From: Planctomycetota bacterium
GTDB taxonomy: Bacteria; Planctomycetota; UBA8108; JACQVS01
NCBI GenBank assembly: GCA_028280485.1
Contig: JANQLS010000079.1
Span: 1 to 41,363, forward strand
Length of the DNA stretch: 41,363 nucleotides
Direction: 5' to 3'
A model generated the notes under the pieces. That model had not been told where the DNA came from. It did no database searches and saw nothing but the letters and a program-made list of their open reading frames with translations. Shown here one piece after another: positions 1 through 8,762 of the stretch (its first letter is position 1; the number at the start of each line of letters is the position of its first letter). The position numbers and the translations under genes were made by a program.

Positions 1-644
1 CCGAGCGCGTCGAGACGTGCAGAAACTTAGGAGCTGAGGTCATCCTCGCTGAGAATGTTCACGCTGCGTTCGAAGAAGTTCAAAGAATCGAAGAAGAAGA
101 AGGGCGGATTTTTGTTCATCCTTTTGAAGGAGAAAAAACGGCATTAGGCACAGCAACGTTAGGATTAGAACTCTGTCAGCAAATCGATGGCTTAGAAGCG
201 GTCTTAGTACCCATCGGAGGAGGTGGCCTTTGTGCCGGAGTTTCTGCGAGCGTCAAACAATGGAACCCCAGTTGTAAAGTTTACGGGATTGAACCCGTTG
301 GGGCCGATTCCATGCATAAAAGCTTTGAGGCGGGTTCACCCCAATCGATTGACACGGTAAATACCATCGCCGACAGCTTAGGTGCTCCTCTCGCTATGCC
401 CTATAGTTACAGCCTGTGTAAAAAGTACGTTGACCAGTTGGTTAAAATCACCGATGACCAAATGCGTCAGGCGATGAGATACTTATTTAAAAATCACAAG
501 TTAGCCTGTGAGCCGGCCTGTGCAGCTTCGACAGCAGCGTTTTTGGGCCCCTTGTCGAAGGAGCTCAAAAATAAAAAAACGGCGTTGATATTGTGTGGGT
601 CGAATATCGACCTCACTTCATTTCATGACTTGATTCAAAATTAA
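1..644 (+). CDS. Threonine dehydratase / serine racemase-like PLP enzyme (5' end missing)
   Basis: The reading frame is open from base 3 and runs to the TAA at 642-644, so the gene starts upstream of the window and only about 213 C-terminal residues are present. The glycine loop GGGGLCAG (bases about 213-239) is the phosphate-binding loop of fold-type II PLP enzymes. The late motif CGSNIDL (bases about 594-614) matches the GGNID-type ending of the threonine dehydratase/serine racemase catalytic domain. The text around base 3 (RVETCRNLGAEVIL) also fits this family. The known reaction is cytoplasmic deamination or racemisation of Thr/Ser; which one applies here cannot be told. There is no C-terminal ACT regulatory domain, so it would be the short, catabolic or racemase-like form. 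The catalytic lysine lies outside the window. The next gene starts 3 bases after the stop, suggesting co-transcription. Confidence 0.85.
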   Translation, partial: ERVETCRNLGAEVILAENVHAAFEEVQRIEEEEGRIFVHPFEGEKTALGTATLGLELCQQIDGLEAVLVPIGGGGLCAGVSASVKQWNPSCKVYGIEPVGADSMHKSFEAGSPQSIDTVNTIADSLGAPLAMPYSYSLCKKYVDQLVKITDDQMRQAMRYLFKNHKLACEPACAASTAAFLGPLSKELKNKKTALILCGSNIDLTSFHDLIQN

Positions 645-647
645 AGC

Positions 648-1964
648 ATGATCCTCAAACTCATTTCTTCAATTCTCTTCATTCAAATCACTTTGGGAAT
701 ATTGGCAGGTTGCCAACTTTCGCAAAACTCTTTCGATAGTCCCTATCAAGCAACGTTTCACCAGATCGTGGATGGCTTAGCCGAAAAAAGCCTCGCCTTC
801 GAACGACAAGCTTTACGGGCCGACTCGGTTAAAAGATCCAACGAACAACGCATCTCCGAGGTAAAGAACTCGAGTGAATTTGTTCATTTCTTAGCTGAAT
901 TTCTCAGCGAACTGAATGATCCCCATCTCACCTATTTCCCCCCAAAACAAGTCGGACAACATAAACTCCCTCTACGGTGGATTTGTTTAGGCAAACATTG
1001 GAGAGCCTTACCTTCACCCAACTCTTCCAATGCACCCCCTGCTCTTTTCAGCTTGCACTACATCGATGGGATTCGAGTCACACGATCCAACATAGGCTCT
1101 ATTCTTCCTGCTTTAAGCTTGGGAAGGCGGTATTCTGCAAGCTACCTTCAACTTTTAAGTCCTAGCGGTCAAGTTTTAAAATTCACCGCTTTTAGAAACC
1201 TTTCAAAACCAGTTAGTGCAAAAAAAGAGTTTAACGCCTCCGAAAGTCAGTTCTCCCTTTCAGATCGTTGGATACGAGTCGAGAGAAAAGAGAATATCGG
1301 CTACCTTCGAATCCTCACGTTTTCCCCCGAGAGAACTGGAATTGCGTTAGACCGAATGGCTATCGAACTTCACGCGGCCATCGATCAACTGATCGGCTGT
1401 CATAAAGTCATCATCGATCTTCAATCCAATTCAGGAGGAAGACTCTCGTTGGGTTACGAACTGGCAAGCCGCTTTTATTCGGGGGGAGATGCCATTTGGA
1501 TCGCTAATCGAGCATCGGGAATTTTTGGTGATCGTTCCAACCCAACCTATTTAAAACCACAAGAACCCTTACTCACTACTCGAACGGTGATCCTAACCGA
1601 CGAAACCACTGCGAGTACTTCAGAACATGTGATCTATCATTTGAGAAGAAGTTCAAAAGCAAAGGTCATCGGGATGCAAACTCAAGGCTCCCAGTTTCCC
1701 ATCGATCAAATTGAGACTGAAGATGGAACAGTGGTAAAGTTTTCGAGTAATAAGGTTCAATTCCCGCATACGGGTAACTTCCATCAATCCGGTATAATTC
1801 CCGATATCACTCTACCATTAGATATCGAGGAAGCAAAAACTGATGGTTTCTTGAAAGCCTTACAAACGGTGAGGCGCGCGAGATTGATGAGCGCCTTTCG
1901 CTCTTTGGATGAACCTACCTACAGTCTTCCTCGTTGGTTAGACTTAATTTACGGTTGGAAATAA
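648..1964 (+). CDS. S41-family peptidase-like lipoprotein
   Basis: A 438-residue protein with a lipoprotein signal: a hydrophobic stretch then LAGC at residues 19-22, so the mature protein probably starts at Cys22 and is membrane-anchored outside the cytoplasm. The S41 (C-terminal processing peptidase/tricorn-like) core is seen as IGYLRILTF (about 217-225), VIIDLQSNSGG (about 254-264) and TVILTDETTASTSEH (313-327). Ser323 is the expected nucleophile by alignment with the SASE motif of CtpA/Prc. The general-base Lys expected about 25 residues later (GKG in Prc) is not there; this region reads TQGSQF. It may therefore use a tricorn/IRBP-like arrangement or have weak activity. No clear PDZ domain is seen. 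The start is 3 bases after the preceding stop, with a poor Shine-Dalgarno sequence, so coupling is likely. Confidence 0.75.
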   Translation: MILKLISSILFIQITLGILAGCQLSQNSFDSPYQATFHQIVDGLAEKSLAFERQALRADSVKRSNEQRISEVKNSSEFVHFLAEFLSELNDPHLTYFPPKQVGQHKLPLRWICLGKHWRALPSPNSSNAPPALFSLHYIDGIRVTRSNIGSILPALSLGRRYSASYLQLLSPSGQVLKFTAFRNLSKPVSAKKEFNASESQFSLSDRWIRVERKENIGYLRILTFSPERTGIALDRMAIELHAAIDQLIGCHKVIIDLQSNSGGRLSLGYELASRFYSGGDAIWIANRASGIFGDRSNPTYLKPQEPLLTTRTVILTDETTASTSEHVIYHLRRSSKAKVIGMQTQGSQFPIDQIETEDGTVVKFSSNKVQFPHTGNFHQSGIIPDITLPLDIEEAKTDGFLKALQTVRRARLMSAFRSLDEPTYSLPRWLDLIYGWK

Positions 1965-1990
1965 CAACACAGTAAATCCTGATAACATTA

Positions 1991-2152
1991 ATGAAACTAT
2001 CGAGACTCTTCGATCTAGGCCTCTTTTCAATTCTTCTCTTTCAGATTCAATCAAACGCAGATTCAGTAAAACTAGCAAAAGATGACTCCATTGAGCCCCT
2101 AATTGAAGTAGAAGCCCAAGGGAACACTTGGATGCTCTTTAAAAAGCCTTAA
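1991..2152 (+). CDS. Small putative exported protein (53 aa)
   Basis: A short open frame from ATG 1991 to TAA 2150-2152. Its N-terminus looks like a signal peptide: MKLSR, a hydrophobic core (about residues 9-18), then SNAD as a possible cleavage site. The remaining 30 residues are acidic and match no family I recognise. It lies between the S41 peptidase and the DUF1501 gene, where planctomycetes often have a DUF1549/DUF1553 partner. It could be a genuine small secreted protein or the 5' remnant of a lost larger gene. There is no clear ribosome binding site. The 180 bases after it (2153-2333) hold no convincing gene. Confidence 0.35.
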   Translation: MKLSRLFDLGLFSILLFQIQSNADSVKLAKDDSIEPLIEVEAQGNTWMLFKKP

Positions 2153-2333
2153 ATGCTTGAGAATGACCACTACGATTCAAAAAAAAACTTGAACCCATCT
2201 AATAGTAGACCTTAGTCTTTAAGTAATAAAAATTTAGAAACAGCTCCAATAACGTCCGGAGCTATTACTGAATTAGCGAACAAAGCAGCAATTTAAGCAA
2301 CGACTCTGTCAACTGGGCGAATGGAGATTTGCG

Positions 2334-3803
2334 ATGCTCACCTTTTTTACTGGTGCTTCGAACCCTGATTGTGAAGGCGTCTCTCGACGTGATTTCATTC
2401 GCATCGGTTCGCTTGGCTTAGGTGCGCTCGGAGTCGAACAGTTGCTGAGCACTCAAGCTCTTGCCAGTGGCAGTGATGGCAACTTTTTAAAAGGCAGATC
2501 CGTCGTTTTTCTCTACCTTTCAGGTGGGGCCAGTCACATTGAGACGTTCAATCCAAATATGGATGCCCCTTCACCCTACTCAAGCCTCACGGGTGAAATC
2601 TCTACAAGCGTTCCTGGATTGACCTTCGGAGGAAACTTCCCTCTTTTAGCAAAGCATGCACACCGCATGTCGATTATTCGTTCGTTCCGATCTTCAGTTG
2701 GAAGCCACGAGCAAGCTCATGTTCACATCCTTTCAGGCGGAACGGATCCTCGCGGAGACACGAAAACAGGACAGAGCATCGGATCACTCTATACCCGTGC
2801 TCGCGGCAACTATAACCCTGAATCTGGACTCCCTACCTACGCCTTACTCACTTCAGAAGAAATCGACGGGCAATACCGAAAAGAACTCAATAGAGTAATC
2901 AAAGGCTCATGGCCGGGCCAATTTGGATCTCTCTATTCTCCCTTTGAAGTGCGGCAAGAGATTGAAGGTAAAGCTAAAAAGAAATCCAAGCGATCGAGAA
3001 AAAAGAAAAATTCATCAAACTTAAAGTCGGGTTCGTTTTTGAACGATCTTAAACTCCATCTCGATGTAGAGAGGCTTAAAGATCGAAGAAGCTTACTCGA
3101 AAAATTAGATGGGATGAAAAGGAGCGTCGACTCTCAAGCCAAAGAAGAGTCTTTGAATAAGCTAAGAGCTCAAGCTTATGACCTTATTCTCCAAGGGGCT
3201 ACCGCCGCGTTCGATGTGAAAAACGAGTCTCCAAAAACGATTGAACGATACGATACGAGTCATGTTCAAGTCGGACATAAAGTTTTTAGAAAATCATCCC
3301 TTGGGATGAAGATGCTTTTAGCTCGTCGATTATGTGAAGCTGGCTGCGGCTTTGTGACCGTTCACTCAGCCGGCTGGGATATGCATGCCGATGGAAATAA
3401 TCCCGGTATGGTCAAAGGTATGAATATGCTTGGGCCTACCGTCGATCAATCGGTTTCGACCTTCTTAACGGATATTGAAGAACGAGGTTTGTCCGACAAA
3501 ATTCTCCTAGTGATCACGGGAGACTTCGGCCGAACTCCCAAAGTGAATAAAAAGGGTGGAAGAGACCACTGGGCGAGACTTTGCACTCTCGCATTTGCTG
3601 GAGGCGGCTTGAAACCTGGCGTTGTAGGTCGTTCGGATCGACAAAATGGTGAACCCGCCTCGAATCCCATCAACCCCGAAAACATGATGGGAACCATTCT
3701 TCATTCTGTTTTTGACGTGGGCCAAATGCGAGTTGCGAGAAACATTCCTCGTGAAGTGATGCAACTCGTTGATAATTCTCCCCCCATCAAAGAACTGTTC
3801 TGA
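2334..3803 (+). CDS. DUF1501 family protein with Tat signal
   Basis: A 489-residue protein. Twin-arginine signal SRRDFIRIG at residues 17-25 followed by a Gly/Leu-rich hydrophobic stretch, so it is probably exported folded by Tat. DUF1501 belongs to the alkaline-phosphatase/sulfatase-like fold. Typical landmarks are VVFLYLSGGASHIETFNP (about 57-74), the Tyr/Gly-rich middle, GCGFVTVHSAGWDMH (about 338-352) and GDFGRTPKVNKKGGRDHW (about 395-412). The family is abundant in planctomycetes, usually beside a PSCyt1/DUF1549/DUF1553 protein, and its function is unproven. Two things are odd. There is a strongly basic insertion at about residues 212-229 (KAKKKSKRSRKKK), and no DUF1549 partner is adjacent. 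The start at 2334 has GGAG about 8 bases upstream. Confidence 0.88.
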   Translation: MLTFFTGASNPDCEGVSRRDFIRIGSLGLGALGVEQLLSTQALASGSDGNFLKGRSVVFLYLSGGASHIETFNPNMDAPSPYSSLTGEISTSVPGLTFGGNFPLLAKHAHRMSIIRSFRSSVGSHEQAHVHILSGGTDPRGDTKTGQSIGSLYTRARGNYNPESGLPTYALLTSEEIDGQYRKELNRVIKGSWPGQFGSLYSPFEVRQEIEGKAKKKSKRSRKKKNSSNLKSGSFLNDLKLHLDVERLKDRRSLLEKLDGMKRSVDSQAKEESLNKLRAQAYDLILQGATAAFDVKNESPKTIERYDTSHVQVGHKVFRKSSLGMKMLLARRLCEAGCGFVTVHSAGWDMHADGNNPGMVKGMNMLGPTVDQSVSTFLTDIEERGLSDKILLVITGDFGRTPKVNKKGGRDHWARLCTLAFAGGGLKPGVVGRSDRQNGEPASNPINPENMMGTILHSVFDVGQMRVARNIPREVMQLVDNSPPIKELF

Positions 3804-3835
3804 TCTTTACGCTTCAACAAAATTTTATTCTTAAG

Positions 3836-4741
3836 ATGCCTTACCACAAATCTAACCTTATTCTCTTTGCGCTGCTTATATTCCATTTTTCACTTTCCTC
3901 TCAAGCCGATGAAAAAACTAAAGACAAAAATAATGCTTATCCAAAAAAGGACTGGATCTTTCTAAATAACGGCAAAATTAAAATCGGATTAAAGAAAACC
4001 TCGGGCTTGGCATTAGGTTATTTTTCAAATTCCGATTCGAATAAAAATATTCTCAATCACTATGACCATGGTCGGTTAGTGCAACAGTCCTACTACGGGG
4101 ATCTCGATGGTTCAAAGTGGCGTGGGAAAGACTGGCATTGGAATCCCATCCAAGGAGGTGACTGGAAGGGGAAGGCAGCTAAGATCTTAGAAATCAAGAA
4201 ATCGAAGAACAAAATTTACTCGAATACCCATCCTGTTCACTGGGCGACGGGAAAACTGATGAAAGATGTCATATTTGAGCAAACCATCTCAATTGAAGGC
4301 ACCTATGTCAAAATTGACTTCAAGATGACCTACAAAGGGAAAAAAACTCATAAAGTCAGAGATCAAGAAATCCCCGCCTTCTTTGTAGAGCCCGAATACA
4401 AATACTTGATTCGTTATCACGGCAAAAAACCTTGGACGAAAGACAAACTCAATAGATCGGTTCCGGGTTGGCCTAATGAACGCCATCCACTTCCAGAGAA
4501 TTGGGCCGCTTATGTGAACGAAAAAGATTATGGGATTGGTTGCTACGTCCCTAAGGCGAAGATCTTAACCTGCTATCGATTTCTGGAAGCTAAAGTAAGT
4601 AGCTGTTCCTACTTTTCTCCCTTAATACGATTTGGTGTGAAACCGGGAATGGAATTCAAATACACCGCTTACATCATCAGCGGTAAAACGGATTTCATTA
4701 GGAAAACAATTTACAAAATAAAGAAAAACTTAGAAAAATAA
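3836..4741 (+). CDS. Exported beta-sandwich-like protein of unknown function
   Basis: A 301-residue protein with a Sec signal peptide (hydrophobic core about 8-20, SSQA at 21-24) and a lysine-rich mature part. I do not assign it to a named family. The segments RLVQQSYYGD and WHWNPIQGGDW, and later HWATGKLM, occur in exported polysaccharide-related proteins of marine bacteria, and the alternating hydrophobic pattern suggests beta-sandwich (galactose-mutarotase-like) folding. A carbohydrate-binding or lyase-accessory role is inferred only from these motifs and from the nearby sulfatases and putative glycosidase. It begins 32 bases after the DUF1501 stop and could share its transcript. Confidence 0.7.
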   Translation: MPYHKSNLILFALLIFHFSLSSQADEKTKDKNNAYPKKDWIFLNNGKIKIGLKKTSGLALGYFSNSDSNKNILNHYDHGRLVQQSYYGDLDGSKWRGKDWHWNPIQGGDWKGKAAKILEIKKSKNKIYSNTHPVHWATGKLMKDVIFEQTISIEGTYVKIDFKMTYKGKKTHKVRDQEIPAFFVEPEYKYLIRYHGKKPWTKDKLNRSVPGWPNERHPLPENWAAYVNEKDYGIGCYVPKAKILTCYRFLEAKVSSCSYFSPLIRFGVKPGMEFKYTAYIISGKTDFIRKTIYKIKKNLEK

Positions 4742-5049
4742 GATCGTGCTCCACTTTTTTCTAAACAGGAACATTAGCGCTTTAAATAAGTTCTTTTTCA
4801 CCAACTGGAATTAGTTTTCAGAGACCTCCATCCAGTTTTATAATTTATTGAGTTTCGAATTTTATCTTTAAGTGGCCTATATAGATCATTCAAGGGCCTC
4901 ATATAAGAGTCAAGCGACACTTTTGCCTTAAATCTTGGGTCTTATTTTCTTTACTCATCCAGCTTAAACTCTGAGTTTTCTTGATTAATCCCCTCTTTTT
5001 TTGATCCAGAGTTAAAAGCCTCATACGTCTATCTGGGAGCGAATTTTAG
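4742..5049. other. Intergenic stretch with no recognisable gene
   Basis: About 308 AT-rich bases between the exported protein and the CotH/lamin-tail gene. No open frame with a credible start, no strong hairpin and no repeat was seen. It probably holds the promoter of the downstream gene. GGGAG at 5035-5039 is a plausible ribosome binding site for the ATG at 5050. Confidence 0.4.
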
Positions 5050-8000
5050 ATGATGCGTTCAGTTGCTCTTGTAACATTTTTGTTCCTGTGCCTGAACTCA
5101 AATTTGCTAGCTCAATCTATTGGTATTTACATCTCAGAGTTTATGGCCACCAACACTAAGTCGGTGAGCGATCCTGATGGCGATTTTTCCGATTGGCTTG
5201 AAATCACTAATTCAACGAATCAATCCATCAACATTCAAGGATGGTTTTTGACAGATGATCGATCGAACTTAAAAAAGTGGCGTATTCCCTCCCTTATTAT
5301 TGAACCCCATGATCCTAAATTAATTTTTGCATCAGGAAAGGATCACACAGATACTTTAAATGTTCCCCATACTAATTTTAAACTTGCTGCCAACGGCGAA
5401 TATTTAGCTCTCGTCAGACCCGACGGCTTCACCATAGCTCACGAGTACTCCCCCAAATATAAAAAGCAGCGGCCAAATGTTTCGTACGGCATTCATCAAT
5501 CTGATTTCTCCAAAATGGGTTACTTTGAAAATTTCACTCCAGGAAAAGAAAACAACAGTCTTTTTCTAAAGATCGTCGAAGACACGCAATTTGATCATGA
5601 TCGAGGTTTTTACGACGAAGAATTTCACCTAGTTATTTCATCAAAGACTCCCGACGCAAAGATTCGATTTACAACCGATGGCTCAAATCCAACAATTGAA
5701 CATGGCACTCTGTACACGGAACCACTATTCATCTCGGAAACTACGACGGTAAGGGCATTGGCCTTCAAAGAAGGATACGAATCGACCAATGTAGATACCC
5801 AAACTTACATTTTTCCGGATCATGTTCTCAATCAAACCGGTGCTTCATTTCCTCCTCAATGGGGCTCAGTAAGTGCCGATTATGAAATGGACCCAAATGT
5901 TGTTCACGATCCTTTGTACTCGAACTCTATTCGAGATGCCCTCCTCTCCCTTCCCACGATTTCGATTGTCATGGATCGAGAAGATTTGTTTTCTACGGCC
6001 TCGGGTATATACACCAATTCTTCGCAATCAGGAATACAATGGGAGAGAAATGGATCGTTGGAAGTTATTAGTGCTCCTGGATTAGACTCTCCCGGTTGGG
6101 GAAGCGGAACACAAATCAATTGCGGAGTAAGAATGCATGGCGGCGCGGGAAGGGGTAGTCAATTTTTTAAACACTCATTTCGTTTCTTGTTTAAAAGTAA
6201 ACACGGTCCCCCTAAATTTAAATTTCCCATTTTTTCAGGCGGTCGACAACTCAAAGACAGAAAAGCTACTGACGAGTTTGATACCCTAATTCTGCGGGCA
6301 GGATTTAATAACTCATGGACCAATAGAAACACCCGCCAGCAAGATCGCGCTCAATACTTACGTGATCAATTCATTCGAGAATGCTTACTTGCGATGGGAC
6401 AGCCTCAAGCCCATGGAATCTTTGTTCACGTTTATCTCAACGGGCTTTATTGGGGACTTTATAATTTAGTCGAGCGGCCTTCGGCTCCATTTTGTGCCTC
6501 CTACTTTGGAGGGAGAAAAGAAGAATGGGACACCCTCAATGCTGGTGAGATTATCGATGGACATGGGCATTCTTGGGGGCAATTATTTGCTAATGTTAAC
6601 AGTGTTATCAATACAGATTTTCTACCTTCTTCATTATCGAGCCATCTCGATGTCAATAATCTTGCTGACTATATGCTAACTAATTTTTACGGCGGGAACT
6701 GGGATTGGGATCATCACAATTGGTATGCCGGTCGTCATCGCCTCCATTCCAATGGATACAAATTCTTTAGCTGGGATGCCGAGAGAACTTTAGAAAACAC
6801 CTTTGGTGATGATCGAACAGGAGTTAACAACACAAACAAGCCGTCGCAAATTTTTAACAACCTGAAAACAATTCCAGAGTTTCGAATGCTTTTCGCCGAC
6901 CGCGCGTATAAGCACCTGTTAAGCGATGGAGCAATCTCTGCAAATGTATCAACGAATCGCTATAGAGTTATGGCGGAAGAGATTTCAGAGGCGGTCATTT
7001 GTGAATCGGCTCGTTGGGGAGATAGTCAAAGAGACATTCCCTTAACTCGAAATGAAGAATGGGAAACGGAGAAAGAGCGATTACTTAATTCGCATTTACC
7101 AGCTAGGAGTGGCGCCGTCCTTACCCATTTAAAAAATGCCGGGCTGTATCCGGAAGTTGAACCCCCTATATTCAGTCACCCTTCAGGAAACTACCCGGAA
7201 GGAGTTTCATTTACCCTTCAATCTACTGAGGGAAGAGCGTATTACACCTTGGATAGCTCTGACCCTCGACTCCCCGGGGGAGAAATTTCACCCACAGCCC
7301 ATTTTTCATTGGAGGACATTAAAACCCCATTAGTAGATGAATCCAAGACTCTCAAATATCTCATTCCCGATGATGATCGCTGGGAACAGAATTGGAATCA
7401 AATCGATCTCGATGATTCGGCTTGGGAATCGGGACTCAATGGCATTGGATTTAAAACTAACGGTGGGTTTGACGAACACATTCAAACCAACCTCAGTGAT
7501 GATCTTTACAGGAAAGCCGGGTCTGTTTATGTTCGATTTGAATTTGAGATATCTTCACTCGAGACCATCGATTTTCTAAGGCTGCGAATGAAATATGATG
7601 ATGGCTTCGCTGCCTATTTAAATGGAAATTTTTTAACATCTAAAAACGCACCTGAATCTCTCAGATGGAATTCTTTATCAACTCGACAAGTGAACGACGT
7701 TCGTGCTCAACGTTTTGAAGACTTTGAATTTCATTCAGTTCAGGATCTATTGAGAGTTGGGAAAAATGTTTTATCCCTTCAAGGCCTGAACAATTCGTTG
7801 ACCAACAATGACTTGTTACTAGCAGTAGAATTAATTGCTATTGAAGTTCCAAAGGTGGGTATACCCATCACAGAAACGACTCGTGTCAAATCCAGAACTC
7901 TTTTGGGGGATGTTTGGAGCCCACTGAAAGAAATCGTGTACATTCGATTCCCAATAAGGATAACAGAGATCCATTACCATCCTCAGGCATCCCAATCTCC

Positions 8001-8724
8001 CAGTGCTTACGGAGAAGATCAGTTTGAATTTATTGAGATTCAAAATACGGGGAGCGAAATTCTCAATTTGAAAGACATTAAAATCAAAGGGGACATACAA
8101 TTCACCTTTGCCGATCACTACTTCGTTCCCCCAGGTGGAGTTTTTCTCATCGTTAAGAATATCGATGCTTTTGAGGAAAGATACAGCTTAATCCAGCAAC
8201 ATATTGCCGGGGAGTTCACGGGGAACTTATCCAATCGGGGAGGAAGAATTTTTATTGACGATGCTCAAAATGAACGAATTCATGATTTTACCTTCGACGA
8301 TAATTGGTACCCAGATACGGATGGAAAGGGGCATTCGCTGACTATTCGTGATCCAAATGGTGCTGCTTCTAATTGGAGCTCTTCTACTGCATGGCAAATC
8401 AGTTCGATTCCTCACGGCACGCCCGGAGAGATTGAAAATTGGGGGGGAGCTCAAATCCCTGGCGATGCGAATCAAAATTTAATAATTGAAATTGGGGACG
8501 CTATTAAGCTTTTGAGAATTCTATACCGGGGAGATCCTCCACCCTGTGACAATCCCTCAGTTCAGTCCGGGGGAAATCTTGCCTTATTAGATTTTGATGG
8601 AAACGAAGAAATAACTTCAGCGGATGCCGTTGGACTTCTAAGTCATCTATTTTTATTCTCGCCCCCCCACGCCTTACGCCATCAGTGTCGACAAATATTG
8701 GACTGTCCGGATTTGTGTCGGTAA
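5050..8724 (+). CDS. Large exported CotH-kinase / lamin-tail / dockerin-like protein
   Basis: A 1224-residue protein with a Sec signal (about 1-22, ending LLAQS). Domains in order: lamin-tail domain about 24-160 (ISEFMATNTKSVSDPDGDFSDWLEI); chitobiase C-terminal-like beta domain about 185-255 (RFTTDGSNPT); CotH kinase-like domain about 300-590, with GVRMHGGAGRGS, YLNGLYWGLYNLVERP and FFSWDAERTL; a second TTDGS-like domain about 700-757 (YYTLDSSDPRLPGG); a jelly-roll-like region about 764-927 (LRMKYDDGFAAYLNG); a second lamin-tail domain about 970-1130 (ITEIHYHP); and a dockerin-like EF-hand pair about 1138-1217. CotH proteins in Bacillus are protein kinases, but for these long planctomycete versions the activity is unproven. 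The C-terminal pair, with flanking cysteines, is shared with the protein at 13812 and the one at 33376, suggesting a common anchoring or assembly role. Confidence 0.85.
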   Translation: MMRSVALVTFLFLCLNSNLLAQSIGIYISEFMATNTKSVSDPDGDFSDWLEITNSTNQSINIQGWFLTDDRSNLKKWRIPSLIIEPHDPKLIFASGKDHTDTLNVPHTNFKLAANGEYLALVRPDGFTIAHEYSPKYKKQRPNVSYGIHQSDFSKMGYFENFTPGKENNSLFLKIVEDTQFDHDRGFYDEEFHLVISSKTPDAKIRFTTDGSNPTIEHGTLYTEPLFISETTTVRALAFKEGYESTNVDTQTYIFPDHVLNQTGASFPPQWGSVSADYEMDPNVVHDPLYSNSIRDALLSLPTISIVMDREDLFSTASGIYTNSSQSGIQWERNGSLEVISAPGLDSPGWGSGTQINCGVRMHGGAGRGSQFFKHSFRFLFKSKHGPPKFKFPIFSGGRQLKDRKATDEFDTLILRAGFNNSWTNRNTRQQDRAQYLRDQFIRECLLAMGQPQAHGIFVHVYLNGLYWGLYNLVERPSAPFCASYFGGRKEEWDTLNAGEIIDGHGHSWGQLFANVNSVINTDFLPSSLSSHLDVNNLADYMLTNFYGGNWDWDHHNWYAGRHRLHSNGYKFFSWDAERTLENTFGDDRTGVNNTNKPSQIFNNLKTIPEFRMLFADRAYKHLLSDGAISANVSTNRYRVMAEEISEAVICESARWGDSQRDIPLTRNEEWETEKERLLNSHLPARSGAVLTHLKNAGLYPEVEPPIFSHPSGNYPEGVSFTLQSTEGRAYYTLDSSDPRLPGGEISPTAHFSLEDIKTPLVDESKTLKYLIPDDDRWEQNWNQIDLDDSAWESGLNGIGFKTNGGFDEHIQTNLSDDLYRKAGSVYVRFEFEISSLETIDFLRLRMKYDDGFAAYLNGNFLTSKNAPESLRWNSLSTRQVNDVRAQRFEDFEFHSVQDLLRVGKNVLSLQGLNNSLTNNDLLLAVELIAIEVPKVGIPITETTRVKSRTLLGDVWSPLKEIVYIRFPIRITEIHYHPQASQSPSAYGEDQFEFIEIQNTGSEILNLKDIKIKGDIQFTFADHYFVPPGGVFLIVKNIDAFEERYSLIQQHIAGEFTGNLSNRGGRIFIDDAQNERIHDFTFDDNWYPDTDGKGHSLTIRDPNGAASNWSSSTAWQISSIPHGTPGEIENWGGAQIPGDANQNLIIEIGDAIKLLRILYRGDPPPCDNPSVQSGGNLALLDFDGNEEITSADAVGLLSHLFLFSPPHALRHQCRQILDCPDLCR

Positions 8725-8762
8725 GCCATCCCGAATGTCTCCCCGCGACTTCCCATTTCCCT

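Noticed and set aside
4963..5018. Inverted repeat AACTCTG/CAGAGTT before the CotH gene
   Set aside because: Seven base pairs across a loop of more than 30 bases in AT-rich DNA is not beyond chance.
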